Assembly (NCBI GenBank): GCA_014898425.1
Contig: RCSZ01000003.1
Location: forward strand, 1,984,001 to 2,048,000
Direction: 5' to 3'
Source of the DNA: Botryotinia globosa
Taxonomy: Eukaryota; Ascomycota; Leotiomycetes; Helotiales; Sclerotiniaceae
Length of the DNA: 64,000 bases
A program made the position numbers and the translations under genes. Positions 34,988 to 45,908 of this stretch are shown here, in pieces (position 1 is the stretch's first letter; the number at the start of each line of letters is the position of its first letter). The notes beneath the pieces were generated by a model. It was not told where the DNA came from. It did no database searches and saw only the letters and a list, made by a program, of their open reading frames with translations.

Positions 34988-37076
34988 CTTCAAGTTATTA
35001 GCTTTGGTCTAGATGATGTACAAACTGTTCGCAACTATTTGGCCAGAAACACCCCAACTTCTAGGAGAAAAATGTGCAGAAACAAATGAAGACGACGAGT
35101 ATTATCTTTTATTGTCCATTGAGATAAAGTGAGGCTAAGGGTGACAGTAATGGTGCCACCTATGATTAGACAACTTGCTTTGGCGGGTAGGAGGAATCAG
35201 AGTCAATGCTTCGGTGACTCAACGGTAAATTTCGAGATGGATCCAGATGTATGCAAAGGAGTGTCTTCAATTACTAAGCTCACTACCTGTGTAGGGAACA
35301 GAACTATGCAAATATGTAGGTTGATTGATTGTCGTTTTGTTGTAGCCAGAAAGTTGCAGTGAAGCTCGGCAACAACTGATTTGATTTTGGTGAAACACGC
35401 AGCAAGTGAAGAGTGGCAGTTGGACTTATTCAAATCAACGTAGGCTGCGCTGCGTAAGTCAGTTTAAGAAAACGATAACGATAATGACGATGATTATGGC
35501 TCTGATGACCTACAGATAAGAAGTGACAACGAAAGGCTTTGATGAAAGGTGACGTTGACTGGCAAACGTTAATATTCTGGAATAACGCCAGCACATACGT
35601 CCGAAGCTGACCTGTTTATTAAACAAGACATTGATATACGCGTAGTATTGCTTCTGTTTGTGAGAACGAATGAACGCTGAGGCCCTTTTATTTCCTAAGA
35701 TGAGAGTTGAATTGGTATCATACAGCCAAATACTAGCTTGGTGTGGGAGCATAAACGGCTCCTTGTCTTGCCAGGTACGATACTTTTCCAGAATGAGATT
35801 CAATCACGTTTCTTCCAAGATAGAGCCCAAGACTAGAAGTCAATATCGTATGCCTTTTCCCGCTGTGGAAGCGAGATGATGAAATTGTTCAGTAGGTATA
35901 TAAACCACTTAATATGCGGCAATGGACCGCACATCTATCAATGCTAATAATGCCAAATCTGAACCTTTCTCATGGCAAACAGAGTGTTAAATCAAAATAT
36001 TATAATTCAAGCCAATGCGCAGATATTGGATCAAGGTCACTAATTTCGAGAGATTGTGGAAGATAAGTATACTATGTTTGTATTGCCATTACATACACCT
36101 CTTGTCATGATATTTCAAAATATACGAACGGTATGATTCGCATTGATAGTAAAGGAACCTGTAACAATACATCCTTCTTCCAATATTCTCACCCGGATAT
36201 TATCCCAAATCACGTTTCATGATATTCGCAACCACATCGATAGGATATGATTGAGTAAAGAGCTAGCTAATCCATAGGAGTAGCCTCTACCCTGTTATCA
36301 AACTATGGCACGGGAGGAAACTCCACGCCTGGTTCGCTTTTGCTCTGTTATCTGGTGATTTTTGAGAAAGACTCTGGCAGTGGGGCAGTATGAGAGGGGG
36401 GAAACAAGAAAAGTGATTGCTTTGTGGATATGTTTCGCGTTCACGCATTGTGGTTATTCTAGACAGACAGGCTTAGAAATACCGAGCTTTTAATATCCAG
36501 TTTAAGGAAGGTGGTACTTGGTTGAACAGGAAATAGCTTGGTTCCACTTGGAATCTTGATATACAATACGAACGAGTACAGGAATTGTCATTGACCTCAC
36601 TTTGAGCTCCGAATACTTTTCTGTTTGAATGACTTATTTTTATTGAAGATGCAGTGGCCTTTACGGTGCTCGCCACAGCTATGTTGTCGGTCATTATTGA
36701 CATTTAATGGCGCATCGCATGACCGATGTGAGATCAGACATGAGGGATTTTAGACACCTTTACGCCACGAACGCCTACCGTTTTGTCCCATTTTTAAAAC
36801 CAAAGATAGATAGCCTCCATAGTCTGAGATTAATCAGAAGCGTATCGATTTGCCATGTTTCCTCTTCTTGGAAAGCCAGATCGACTTATACATCGACTTA
36901 TACATCGACACAGTGGAGCTAGAACTTTGTTCTCGGCGAGTCGTTCGAATAAGCCACTGAACATACTTCTACAATGCACACGTTGGCCGATTTGCATATA
37001 GTCTGGTCTGCAGGGGGTGTTCAGGATTGACCTAAATCTGCGAACACGAAGAGCGTTACCCAGCATTCCTACACAC
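34988..37076. other. Intergenic, no supported gene
   Basis: About 2.1 kb between convergent genes. Several ORFs of 70-100 codons exist on both strands (for example 35510-35803 on minus) but none shows family motifs or plausible splicing. CGACTTATACAT is tandemly repeated at about 36891-36914. Confidence 0.4.
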
Positions 37077-37632
37077 TCACGATTGGTCCATAAGCGCCTT
37101 GTATTGTCTCTCTTCATCTTCCAGTCTTTTCTGTTCATCCTTTTTGGCGGCTTCGGTATTATCTGCCATAGTCTGCTTCATTTCTTCAGCATCCTGTGCA
37201 CCTAGCACATCTTTGACAACATCTATGATTCCCCACTGTTCATTTTCATCTGGAAATCTCAACTCCAATTCTTCAATAATGATGTTCAAATTCTCCATTG
37301 ATGTTGGTCGATGATTGATAATCATAAGGATTTCGGCTTTGGTCAAGTCATAGGGACGAAGCTGTTCAAGCAGATTTCGAATTGTATCCTCATTGTATGG
37401 GCATGGCTTTTGCGCGAGAGGTGAAGGTGCTTCCTCGAGGTATTGCATTAACTAAAAACAGGTCAGTTTTAGATTTACGAGACATAAAGAAGCAAGGTGC
37501 TACCTCTTTGATAACATTGTCAAGATTTCCTGGTCTCCTTCCTCCTGTGCGGTGTTTCTTTTGAATATCCTTCAAATGAGTATAAACCTCAAAATTGCTA
37601 AGGGTTGCGGATTGTGCTTCTAGAATCTTCAT
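37077..37632 (-). CDS. rpc17: RNA polymerase III subunit Rpc17/RPC9 (CGRP-RCP)
   Basis: Exons 37632-37504 and 37451-37077 give 167 aa (yeast Rpc17 161). With Rpc25 it forms the Pol III stalk, the counterpart of Rpb4/7, needed for initiation at tRNA and 5S genes. The start MKILEAQSATLSNFEVYTHL is characteristic, followed by HRTGGRRPGNLDNVIKE at the exon end. Exon 2 opens LMQYLEEAPSPLAQKP and continues with LLEQLRPYDLTKAEILMIIN and HRPTSMENLNIIIEELELRF, the HRDC-like helical core of the Rpb4/RPC9 family. The charged tail (KKDEQKRLEDEERQYKAL) is typical of fungal copies. Confidence 0.93.
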
Positions 37633-38332
37633 GGCTGTTTAATATCCCTGGCGTACTAGTGTGTTGTAACTGGCAGCTAGACGTCACCTAGTACTCCCAA
37701 GACGTTGTATTATGTGGCTCTTCGTAAACGGGCGTTGATTGTTGGATCACAATCTTCAGCCTTGAGGAGAAATAATTTCCAGAGTTGACTATCTCATGCA
37801 AAACATTTTAAGCGAGTTCAGCCTCGTACTGCGGGGTCTCAATGGGGATTGATTGCTTAACTCTAATAGGCTAAGCACGTCACCAGATCTGACCGTATGA
37901 ATCTTTTTTTTTTCTTCCCTCTTGTGTGATTCAAAACTTTTGCTTGTGAGAGGTTTTTTTTTAATATTTTATTTATACGGTATTCATATTCCATTTCCCT
38001 TCATATCAATCCGATTCATCAACAAGAACTTTTGAAAATCAATTGGAAATCATAAATAAACCTCCATCTTGAGAAAAAGGGAAGATATATTATAGCATTG
38101 CTATATCTATAATAAAAGGTTCATCATCTACCATTTATTGCCTTGAATTCCTGTGCGATCCAATTCTTTCTTCTTTATTTCAAAGCCCTTAGACCGCCCC
38201 AGATTTGACGCGGCTACGAACCCCCTCACAAAAAAGATAATCCCGCATCTCAATTCAAACCTTTCCACCAAAATCTCAACCATCATCACCATATCGCAAC
38301 TACCTCAAACTTCTTGCCATATATCAGAAGAT
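37633..38332. promoter_or_regulatory. Divergent promoter RPC17 / PRPP synthetase
   Basis: A 700-bp spacer between opposite start codons. Two T-rich tracts (37907-37916, 37953-37962) and C/A-rich leader sequence precede the PRPP synthetase ATG. In-frame codons upstream of 38333 are open but lie in this leader and look untranslated. Confidence 0.45.
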
Positions 38333-39721
38333 ATGGTTCGTAATTTGGTTGTTCTTGGAGGAAACTCCCATCCTCAAATCACAGAGATCATCTGCAATAC
38401 GCTCGGTGTTCCACCCTGCAACAGAATTCTTAAGAAATTTTCCGTTGGTGAGAGTCGTCTCGAGATCCAAGACTCAGTTCGAGGCAAAGATGTTTATATC
38501 ATTCAATCGGGCGGAGGAAAGGCCAATGATCATTTCATAGATCTTTGCATTATGATTTCAGCATGCAAAACTGGATCTGCTAAGCGTGTTACTGTCGTCC
38601 TTCCTTTGTTTCCTTATTCACGACAACCCGATCTTCCATACAATAAGATTGGCGCACCGCTTGCCAAGGGACCCGCCGACGTTAAGGGTAACTTTACTTT
38701 CGAAAGTCGACCAGCAACACCCGGCCCTTCCTCCCCTCAAACACCAGGCCTCAGCAACGGCACTAACGGTATGGAAAAATTGCAGAAGAAGCTTGGAAAA
38801 GCATCTCTCGAGCAGATTAATACCCAAACTTCAAATGGAATAACACCCAGACGACAAGATACTTCGGATTCCATTGCTTCTCTTACCAATGGTCGCTTGG
38901 CTGACGGAGCATCAACTCCCGTGTCAATTCCACATTTCACCACTCACGATTACGAGAACCCTGGATTTGTCAATGGTCAAAGCAAAACTCTGTTCCAAGG
39001 CAAGCCAGGATACAAACAGTGGGTAGCGCAAGCTGGCACACTCGTCGCAGATCTTTTGACTTGCTCTGGTGCCGATCAGGTAATCACCATGGATCTCCAC
39101 GACCCCCAGTACCAAGGATTCTTTGACATTCCAGTGGACAATTTGTATGGCAAGCCTCTCTTGAAGAGATACATCCAGCAAAATATCCCGAACTTTCAGG
39201 ATGCTATCGTCGTAAGTCCTGATGCTGGTGGAGCAAAGAGAGCAACTGCGATTGCCGATGGACTCAACATGGAGTTTGCATTGATTCATAAGGTAAAACT
39301 TCCCCCGATTCTACTCCCTGCGCACACTCATATCAATTAGGAACGTCGACCTACCCGAATCACCGATCGCCAAAATGCTACAATGATGCTTGTAGGCAAT
39401 GTTCGTGATAAAGTTGCTATACTCATCGACGATTTGGCCGATACCTCGAACACCATTACAAGAGCTGCCAAATTGCTCAAGAAAGAGGGTGCCACTTACG
39501 TTTACGCTTTGATAACCCATGGAGTTTTCAGTGGTGATGCTATTGAGCGTATCAACGCATCTGCACTGGATAAAATTATCGTGACCAATAGTGTTCCACA
39601 AGATGAACATCAACGTCTCTGCCCTAAGTTAGAGGTCTTGGAAGTTGGCCCGGTCTTCGCCGAGGCAATTCGTCGTGTTCACCATGGAGAGAGCATTTCT
39701 GTGTTGTTTAATTATGATTAG
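38333..39721 (+). CDS. Ribose-phosphate pyrophosphokinase (PRPP synthetase) with internal insertion
   Basis: Exons 38333-39292 and 39341-39721 give 446 aa, against about 320 for simple PRPP synthetases. It makes PRPP from ribose-5-phosphate and ATP for purine, pyrimidine, His, Trp and NAD synthesis. The core is clear: [80 protein letters not shown], and the PRPP loop [13 protein letters not shown] Ser/Thr/Pro/Asn-rich insertion at about residues 110-222 splits the flexible loop, as the non-homologous regions do in yeast Prs1 and Prs5. The PRPP loop reads DTSNT, not the usual DTGGT/DTCGT, which is seen in regulatory-type subunits, so it may work with a second subunit. ATG at 38333 begins the conserved fold. 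Confidence 0.93.
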
Positions 39722-41007
39722 ACTAAAGATTGGCTATTTTCCGTTAGGGGCACTGCATTCAGGAGTTCGGGCATTGGAGGGGAGTACATTGGTAGAGTAC
39801 TCGCTTGGCGCATTGCAAACCATGGCTCATATACAATTGCTATACCCGTAAACCGCACTGCGGACTATTCAAAGTTTTCCATTCTTGTTCATATGGCATG
39901 GAAGAGAATTAGATATATACAAACACTCGATCTTTGGTAGATTTCCATTGAACGTCTTGACGAACCAAGTGCTGGGTTAGGCGTCTAGAGTTGCATATAA
40001 ATTAAAAGCATAGAACTGAACATAGAAATGGATGAATGGGAACGTAATCTCAAAGAACATTTATTGGTCGGAACTAAGTGTGCGTTTGAATGTAATTGTA
40101 TCTACGTGCGATTTTATATCATCTTGTCCAATCGGTATAGGAATTACTGATATCATGTTGTGCCACCGAGCCATGAAATGTTGAACACTTTAATCTGGTC
40201 TGGCCATGACTAAGAAGTCAATATTACTTGAACTAAACGATCCTCAATTTCAGGAATTGGACTTTATACGTTTATAGATACTTGGAAAGTAAGCATCAAA
40301 TGCAGTGCGCAGTGGAGAAAATAGGAGTAGGTTGCTCTATTTAAATCAATTGGTGACGAGATGAAAGGGTGTATATCAGGTGAGGTTTGAGAGATTGTTG
40401 AGTTGGGCAGAACACTGGCTACACCATCTGGTAAATTACGCTTGCTTGACTCATGGTGCATCTATTTACTTGGCTTCAAGGAAGCTAGCTACTGTTAATA
40501 TCTTACCATATTCTACAGTGATGTTTAGCAAGCCGAAACTGGGAGCGCGTGGATAGTATACTCTGCTAGAAGCTTTCTTTCGTGGCATTAAGGGTTATAG
40601 TCGGGTGTAGGTAGGCTTTCATGGGAATTCTGCATATTTCGGCGAGGCTGGTTCTTCAAGTTGACTTCTTTGGTACATTTTCAAATGAACCTGAGATCCT
40701 GTTGTTGAGTCTGGTACTACAGTCTTCGAAGTATCTTTGGTGTAGCAATATACTGTCACTTTATGTGCCGTAGAATGTATCTCACGGACTACTTAGGTAT
40801 CAGTAGACAAATTCGCCAGATATCTTTACTGTACCTATAAAAATATGTTTGGTACGGTCCCAAAGAGATGTGATTTCTCTAAGGTTGCAAACAAAGTAGA
40901 GGGGGCTGTCATAACATAAAGCATTTAAGACCGCTCACGAACTACAAGATACCAAGCATTAGACACCAGGAACAAACTTATCTTTTCATCATTACACATA
41001 CACCAAG
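39722..41007. other. Intergenic, no supported gene
   Basis: About 1.3 kb between the PRPP synthetase and the 2EXR-type gene. Only short ORFs without motifs are visible. Confidence 0.4.
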
Positions 41008-41583
41008 ATGGCGTCTTCAATGCCACCTAGTCTTCGGTTCATAGACCATCCGCATATTACACATCACAGTACTCATTATACCAGAGATCGCAGCTGGCAC
41101 TCAAGTGTCACTATAACTACCAGAAAAGAAACTGCAGCTGACAATTCCCCAACCGCGTATTCACCCCCAAGATCAGACTCACCTCAAATTCCAGACTCTC
41201 CAGCTCCTGAACGGCCATCTCCTCCTCATTCTTTCCACCCTTTCCCCCGTCTTCCCATTGAACTCCAACACCGAATCTGGACGCTCGCAGCGAAAGATAT
41301 CGCACCTCGCGAAATCACTATCTCTCATGAGCCCTGCGAATTCGAAGGTTACGCAAGCATCATTGCGAAATTAATCAAATACATCACCAATCTTCTGACA
41401 TTCGGCCGGAAGAAGAAGATAGTTGATCATGAGTGTTCGGCTGTTCCTGCTTTGCTTCATACAAATTTTTTGGCGCGCAGTATTGCACGCAAAGTGTATA
41501 GAAGACGGTTTCAGGAGGTGCTGGAAAGAAAGATTTATGTGGGAGCGAAGGATAGGGTTGTGCTTGTGCCTAGGCCTGCTTGA
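41008..41583 (+). CDS. 2EXR-domain protein, possibly truncated
   Basis: A single-exon ORF of 191 aa from ATG at 41008 (MASSMPPSLRF). The N-terminal 75 residues are Pro/Ser/His-rich. FHPFPRLPIELQHRIWTLAA at about residues 76-95 is the F-box-like start of the 2EXR domain, which is greatly expanded in filamentous fungi and of unknown function. It is followed by REITISHEPCEFE and a basic region; VPALLHTNFLARSIARKVY and KIYVGAKDRVVLVPRP match the domain's second half. A TGA at 41581 then ends the frame, earlier than in many relatives of 250 aa or more. Another frame stays open to about 41746 but shows no clear 2EXR motif. It may be a short member or a 3'-truncated one. Confidence 0.65.
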   Translation: MASSMPPSLRFIDHPHITHHSTHYTRDRSWHSSVTITTRKETAADNSPTAYSPPRSDSPQIPDSPAPERPSPPHSFHPFPRLPIELQHRIWTLAAKDIAPREITISHEPCEFEGYASIIAKLIKYITNLLTFGRKKKIVDHECSAVPALLHTNFLARSIARKVYRRRFQEVLERKIYVGAKDRVVLVPRPA

Positions 41584-43265
41584 GGGACACCGAAGTGCTC
41601 CGAGGGTAAGTTCAATTGGAGGAAAGATGGGACGGTCGAATTGTCATAAGAAGAACGATATAGACAGGTTGGCTTCCTGGGAGATCTGTTGCGCTGTTTG
41701 TAGAGACCACGTGGTTTGGGAGGCTCGGAAGAGATCTGGGTTTTGAGGGGCATTGAGGCGGCATTTACTTGCCGGTTTAATCCTAGATGATATGACTCTA
41801 GGTTTCATTTGCAGCAAACCAGGTGTCGACTATTTGACGAACCTTAGTGGAGTTATGCGTAACCGGTATATGGTGTATACACCGTGTAGGGAGTGTGTAC
41901 GGAGACTTACACCATGTAAACCGTCTCACCATTTTTACACTGTCTAAGCGAATATATATCGTGTATACACCGTGTAAGAATCGATACACCATGTAAGAGA
42001 AACTGCGCGTGTACAGATCGTACTACAATAAATTTTTGAATCACTGTAATATTGAAAGTGGACAATCATACCTTAGCTCTTCGTATGAAATAATGACCAA
42101 ATCAGATAGAAAATATTCAGATGATAACTTTCAGAACACCACCGTTGTAATTAGACGACAGTCATTAGCTATATCCTTGTTTTTGTTGCATATCTTAGAA
42201 CGTATAACTGCTAGCCTCTTCACTATACTGGCTTCTAGACGGGCTAGCAGAAGGTGAATATCATTAGAATCATTGCTTGAATCGCTTATTAAAAAGACGG
42301 AAGCAATATCTCAGATATGCAACAAAACGGAAAACTTTGGCCTGAAATTTAGGCGAGACTTGAGAGAATTATCTCTGCTTGATGCGCTAGATGATGTCCA
42401 GTGATACTGGACTTGATCTTCCAACTTATGCCATATGTGTTAAGCGTATGACAGACGAGAGTGTGCCGTTGTCTAAGCTCGGGTCAGGTACACAAATGCT
42501 GAGAATCGCATGGACGCAACTAGAAGTCGCAGTTCAATTTGTGGGTTATTCATTGCGTGATCTTCTTTACTTGAGACGGCAGTGAGAAGAAGTACACATC
42601 ATTCGGAAAGAGATACTGTGATCCTACTGTTCCTAAAACAGATTGGGCTAGCAGTAGCAAGAAAACGTTGAAAGTACATAGCAAGCGTACAAAACCCGAG
42701 ACAGCTTCTCGCTGCTCACTTGAGACACAATGTCACAATGGCCAGCATCCACCTCCCCTTGACGAGATATACGGATGTATTCATCACTCGTGGCTGTTTA
42801 ACAAATGGGCAAAACGGAAAGGGGAAGCCAATAAGCTTTAGATAATCGTTGGGACAATTTTGATCGAGACAATGTGTATTTGCACGGGGATCAATCCTTT
42901 TGAACAGTGCACTCTCCTTCAAAACGCACTCGCAATTACTTCTGAACACCATCAAAACTTCAACATCGTACCTGTGGGATCAGCACTTCTATTTACACAT
43001 CTCGGTCCACCAGTGGGGCCACCATGAAACGCAAGGCTGAGATGCACAGACCAAATTTACACACGGCGGTTATCTAGCCTTGCCTCATGAAACAAACCAC
43101 TCCTCCTCACATCAGATTCGTCTCATGTGCACTCCTCAAAAAAAATGATGCCACTTATATGAATGAACTTCTCCTTCCCTCACATTCTCTTCATCCCACC
43201 ATCGAGTTCCCCCAAAAATCATCCCAACTCTCTTCTACAGAAATTTCCAGCCAAACACTCTCAAA
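41584..43265. other. Intergenic with degenerate repeats and a possible gene relic
   Basis: The stretch 41878-41996 carries four TACACCRTGTA(A/G) copies. From 42009 one forward frame is open for more than 120 codons except for one TGA at 42255, with helix-like sequence on both sides. No family is recognised. Confidence 0.4.
41878..41996. repeat. Four copies of TACACCRTGTAR
   Basis: Copies lie at 41878-41889, 41908-41919, 41966-41977 and 41985-41996, on one strand. Two are preceded by GTGTA, making near-palindromes around TATA (GGTGTATACACC at 41872-41883). Confidence 0.8.
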
Positions 43266-44383
43266 ATGAATCGACCACGCCAAGGCGAAGAGCTCCCATG
43301 GGCTAAACCCCTCAGCATAGATCTCCTGCACAAAGTGCTCCAAGTAACTTTCCTGCACCCTTTCGTCGCCTGGATGATCCCCCTTTGTATGCGCGCCCAA
43401 GCAATGCCCTGGCATCATCAAGCAATTCAGTATGCCATCGGCTATGCTTCTCTCCTCACCATGTTATATTTCCTTTCCATCCTCAATCGTCAAATCGCAT
43501 ACTCCAAAGCCCGAGAAGTAGATCTTTCGGAAGAAGTTATAGTGATTACAGGCGGCGCAAGCGGACTGGGATTGCTGGTTGCTGAGGTATATGGAATGCG
43601 CGGCGCGACGGTTGCGGTGTTAGATGTGAGAGATTTGGAGAGTGGAGAGGCAAGGGGAGTGAGTTATTATAAGTGTGATGTTGGAAATCGAGAGGAGGTT
43701 GCTAGAGTAGCTGTGGAGATTGAGCGAGATGTGAGTTTTCCTGTCTCTTGAGAAATTACTTGAAACTGATACATGGGAAATAGCTCGGCACCCCTACAAT
43801 CCTCATCAACAATGCGGCGATTGTAAATGGCAAATCGCTTATGGATCTATCTCTCGATGAAATAGAACAGAACTTCAAAGTAAACCTCCTAGGAAGTTTC
43901 TACACTCTCAAAGCCTTCCTCCCAGGCCTCATCCGCACCGGTCACGGTACTATCGTAACTATGTCCAGTGTTCTAGGCCATCTAGGAGCCGCCCAACTCA
44001 GCGACTACAGTGCTTCCAAAGCCGGTCTTACTGCGCTACACTACTCTCTAACTGCAGAACTCAAAGCCTATCCTAATATCAAAACGGTATTAGTCGAGCC
44101 AGGCCAATTGAGCACGCCGTTATTTTCCGGTACCGTAACGCCGAATAGTTTTTTCGCGCCGATACTGGAACCGGTTGATGTTGCGAGGGAAATCATCGCG
44201 ACGATCGATAAGGGAAGTAGTGCGGTGTTGGCTATGCCGTTGTATGCGCGATGGGTGGGATGGGTGGGGGTTTTGCCTGTGGGAGTGCAGGCGATTGCTA
44301 GGAGGGTTAGTGGGATTGATAGGGCGATGAAGACATTTGAGGGGAGGAGGGAGGGAAGTAAGGAGAAGGAAAGTCTGATTTAG
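43266..44383 (+). CDS. Membrane-anchored short-chain dehydrogenase (RDH10/SDR16C type)
   Basis: Exons 43266-43730 and 43784-44383 give 354 aa. The N-terminus carries two hydrophobic stretches (about residues 20-45 and 55-75, including AIGYASLLTMLYFLSIL) that should anchor it in the ER or lipid-droplet membrane. The NAD(P) fold begins VIVITGGASGLG, an acidic residue in VLDVRD suggests NAD preference, and NNAA, SSVLGHLG and YSASK supply the structural Asn, catalytic Ser and Tyr/Lys. VEPGQLSTPLF follows the active site. This organisation matches the retinol dehydrogenase 10-like fungal SDRs; the natural substrate in fungi is not established. The intron is 53 nt and phase 0. Confidence 0.9.
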
Positions 44384-44707
44384 ATGAAGAGTTTTGATGC
44401 TGGCATCGGGTCTGTATGGATTGGGTAGGGAGATGGAGGTATAATATGAATGGAGGAGATTGGATGGAACGAGACGATTTATAATGACATCTAAGAATCA
44501 TCATTACTCTGTGGTATCACTAGGGTTCATGGAATGATCACATATGATCTGAAGAAATTCATATCAAATTAAATACACATGCATATGCTACGAGTAGTCA
44601 TTCCCAACTTACCTAACTCTTATTACTGAGATCACAACCAAATATTCTACACCCAAGATGACGATCAATGGTATGAACATGAACCAACCCCCATCTAATT
44701 CCGAATC

Positions 44708-44814
44708 TATCACATCATATCATATCACATCATATCATATCACATCATATCATATCACATCATATCATATCACATCATATCATATCACATCATATCATAT
44801 CACATCACATCACA
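44708..44814. repeat. 15-bp minisatellite (CATCATATCATATCA)n
   Basis: About seven copies of a 15-bp unit built from CATAT and CACAT words. The forward frame reads SYHIT repeats because 15 nt is five codons; no gene is inferred. Confidence 0.9.
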
Positions 44815-45660
44815 AAAGCATTCTAGTAAAAGAAGAAACACTACATCAAGTATACAACCAACCGCCATGACTCTCACAAACAACCATCTACACCCAATGA
44901 GCCTACACCTCAAAATCAGCAGATAAATCAAGACACACAACCACAATACCGATTCTAATACCCTAATCCTTTCCAACTTTCAAATACCACTCGTTTCTCA
45001 ATCCCATGTGCATTGTGGACCCAACCCAAATCTCGAATAGAAATCTAATATAAGAAGAACAAAAAGAAGAACAAGAACAAGAACAACACATCATTTCATA
45101 CTCCCAAAAATCTATTTACTTACCCACTTACTTATCCAAGCTCGTACTTCTATTTCTATTTCTATTTCTACCACCCTATCCCCTCTGACTTCTAATCCCG
45201 CTCGATATTCACACATGCACACATGCACACATCCAGCGCAAACCTAAGCCCAACCCCAAACCACATAATCAACAACTAACCCTTCACCAATTCCAGATTT
45301 TCCCCACGTACCTACCTAGATAGATAAATAACACCTTCTCCAAATCCTCAATCTCCTGCCCACCGATGCATGTGATTTTCCAGCTATCGGTGAGATGTCC
45401 ATCTTCGCCCACAAACTGTGAGTGAGTGATATACTTTATATTGATGAATGTGTGGAGATACATTATCATTTGTAGAATCATTAGAATGGGATTTGTGATT
45501 TATGGGTGATATCTGTCTGAGATTTAATCTCTCGTTACTCAGCTCAAGCTACGATTTTGGAAGATGTGATGCTCTTTTTTATATTTTATATTTTATATTC
45601 CATTTATTGATAAAAAGGAAATGGGAATGGGTGATATATAGAATCGAGAATATGTATAGA

Positions 45661-45908
45661 TACCTAGGTAGATCGAAGCATGTGAGAGTTTCTCGTTCGA
45701 CTTTGTTAACCATATGCTGTTGCAGAATTTTAAATCCCAATTGTATTATGTTGTATGAACCTTGGAGTTTAGATTCGATGTCTCCGTTTAGTGATCGGGC
45801 ATGAAAGGTACACATTGTGAGATGAAGAAATGGCAATAACCAGATAAGTGTGAAGTGTATCATCAGAAGATTGAATACTTGAGATGGGATTAGAGGAGAT
45901 GAGATCAA
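45661..45908 (-). other. Possible small ORF with signal-like N-terminus
   Basis: A minus-strand ATG at 45908 opens a frame with a long hydrophobic start (FNLLMIHFTLIWLLPFLHL) then a soluble-looking stretch (ARSLNGDIESKLQGSYNIIQ, HMVNKVERETLTCFDLPR). A donor-like AG|GTATCT lies at about 45664. It resembles the first exon of a small secreted or membrane protein, but no homologous family or definite second exon is recognised, so it is not called a gene. Confidence 0.2.

Noticed and set aside
35510..35803. 97-codon minus ORF
   Set aside because: No motifs, no good splice partner and overlapping short ORFs on the other strand; insufficient support.
39750..39830. tRNA-like words (TTGGTAGAGTACTCGC) after the PRPP synthetase
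   Set aside because: No matching acceptor or T-arm with GTTCRANNC at the right distance; no cloverleaf can be drawn.
44658..44870. Forward ORF with SYHIT repeats
   Set aside because: Translation of the 15-bp minisatellite; nothing conserved outside it.
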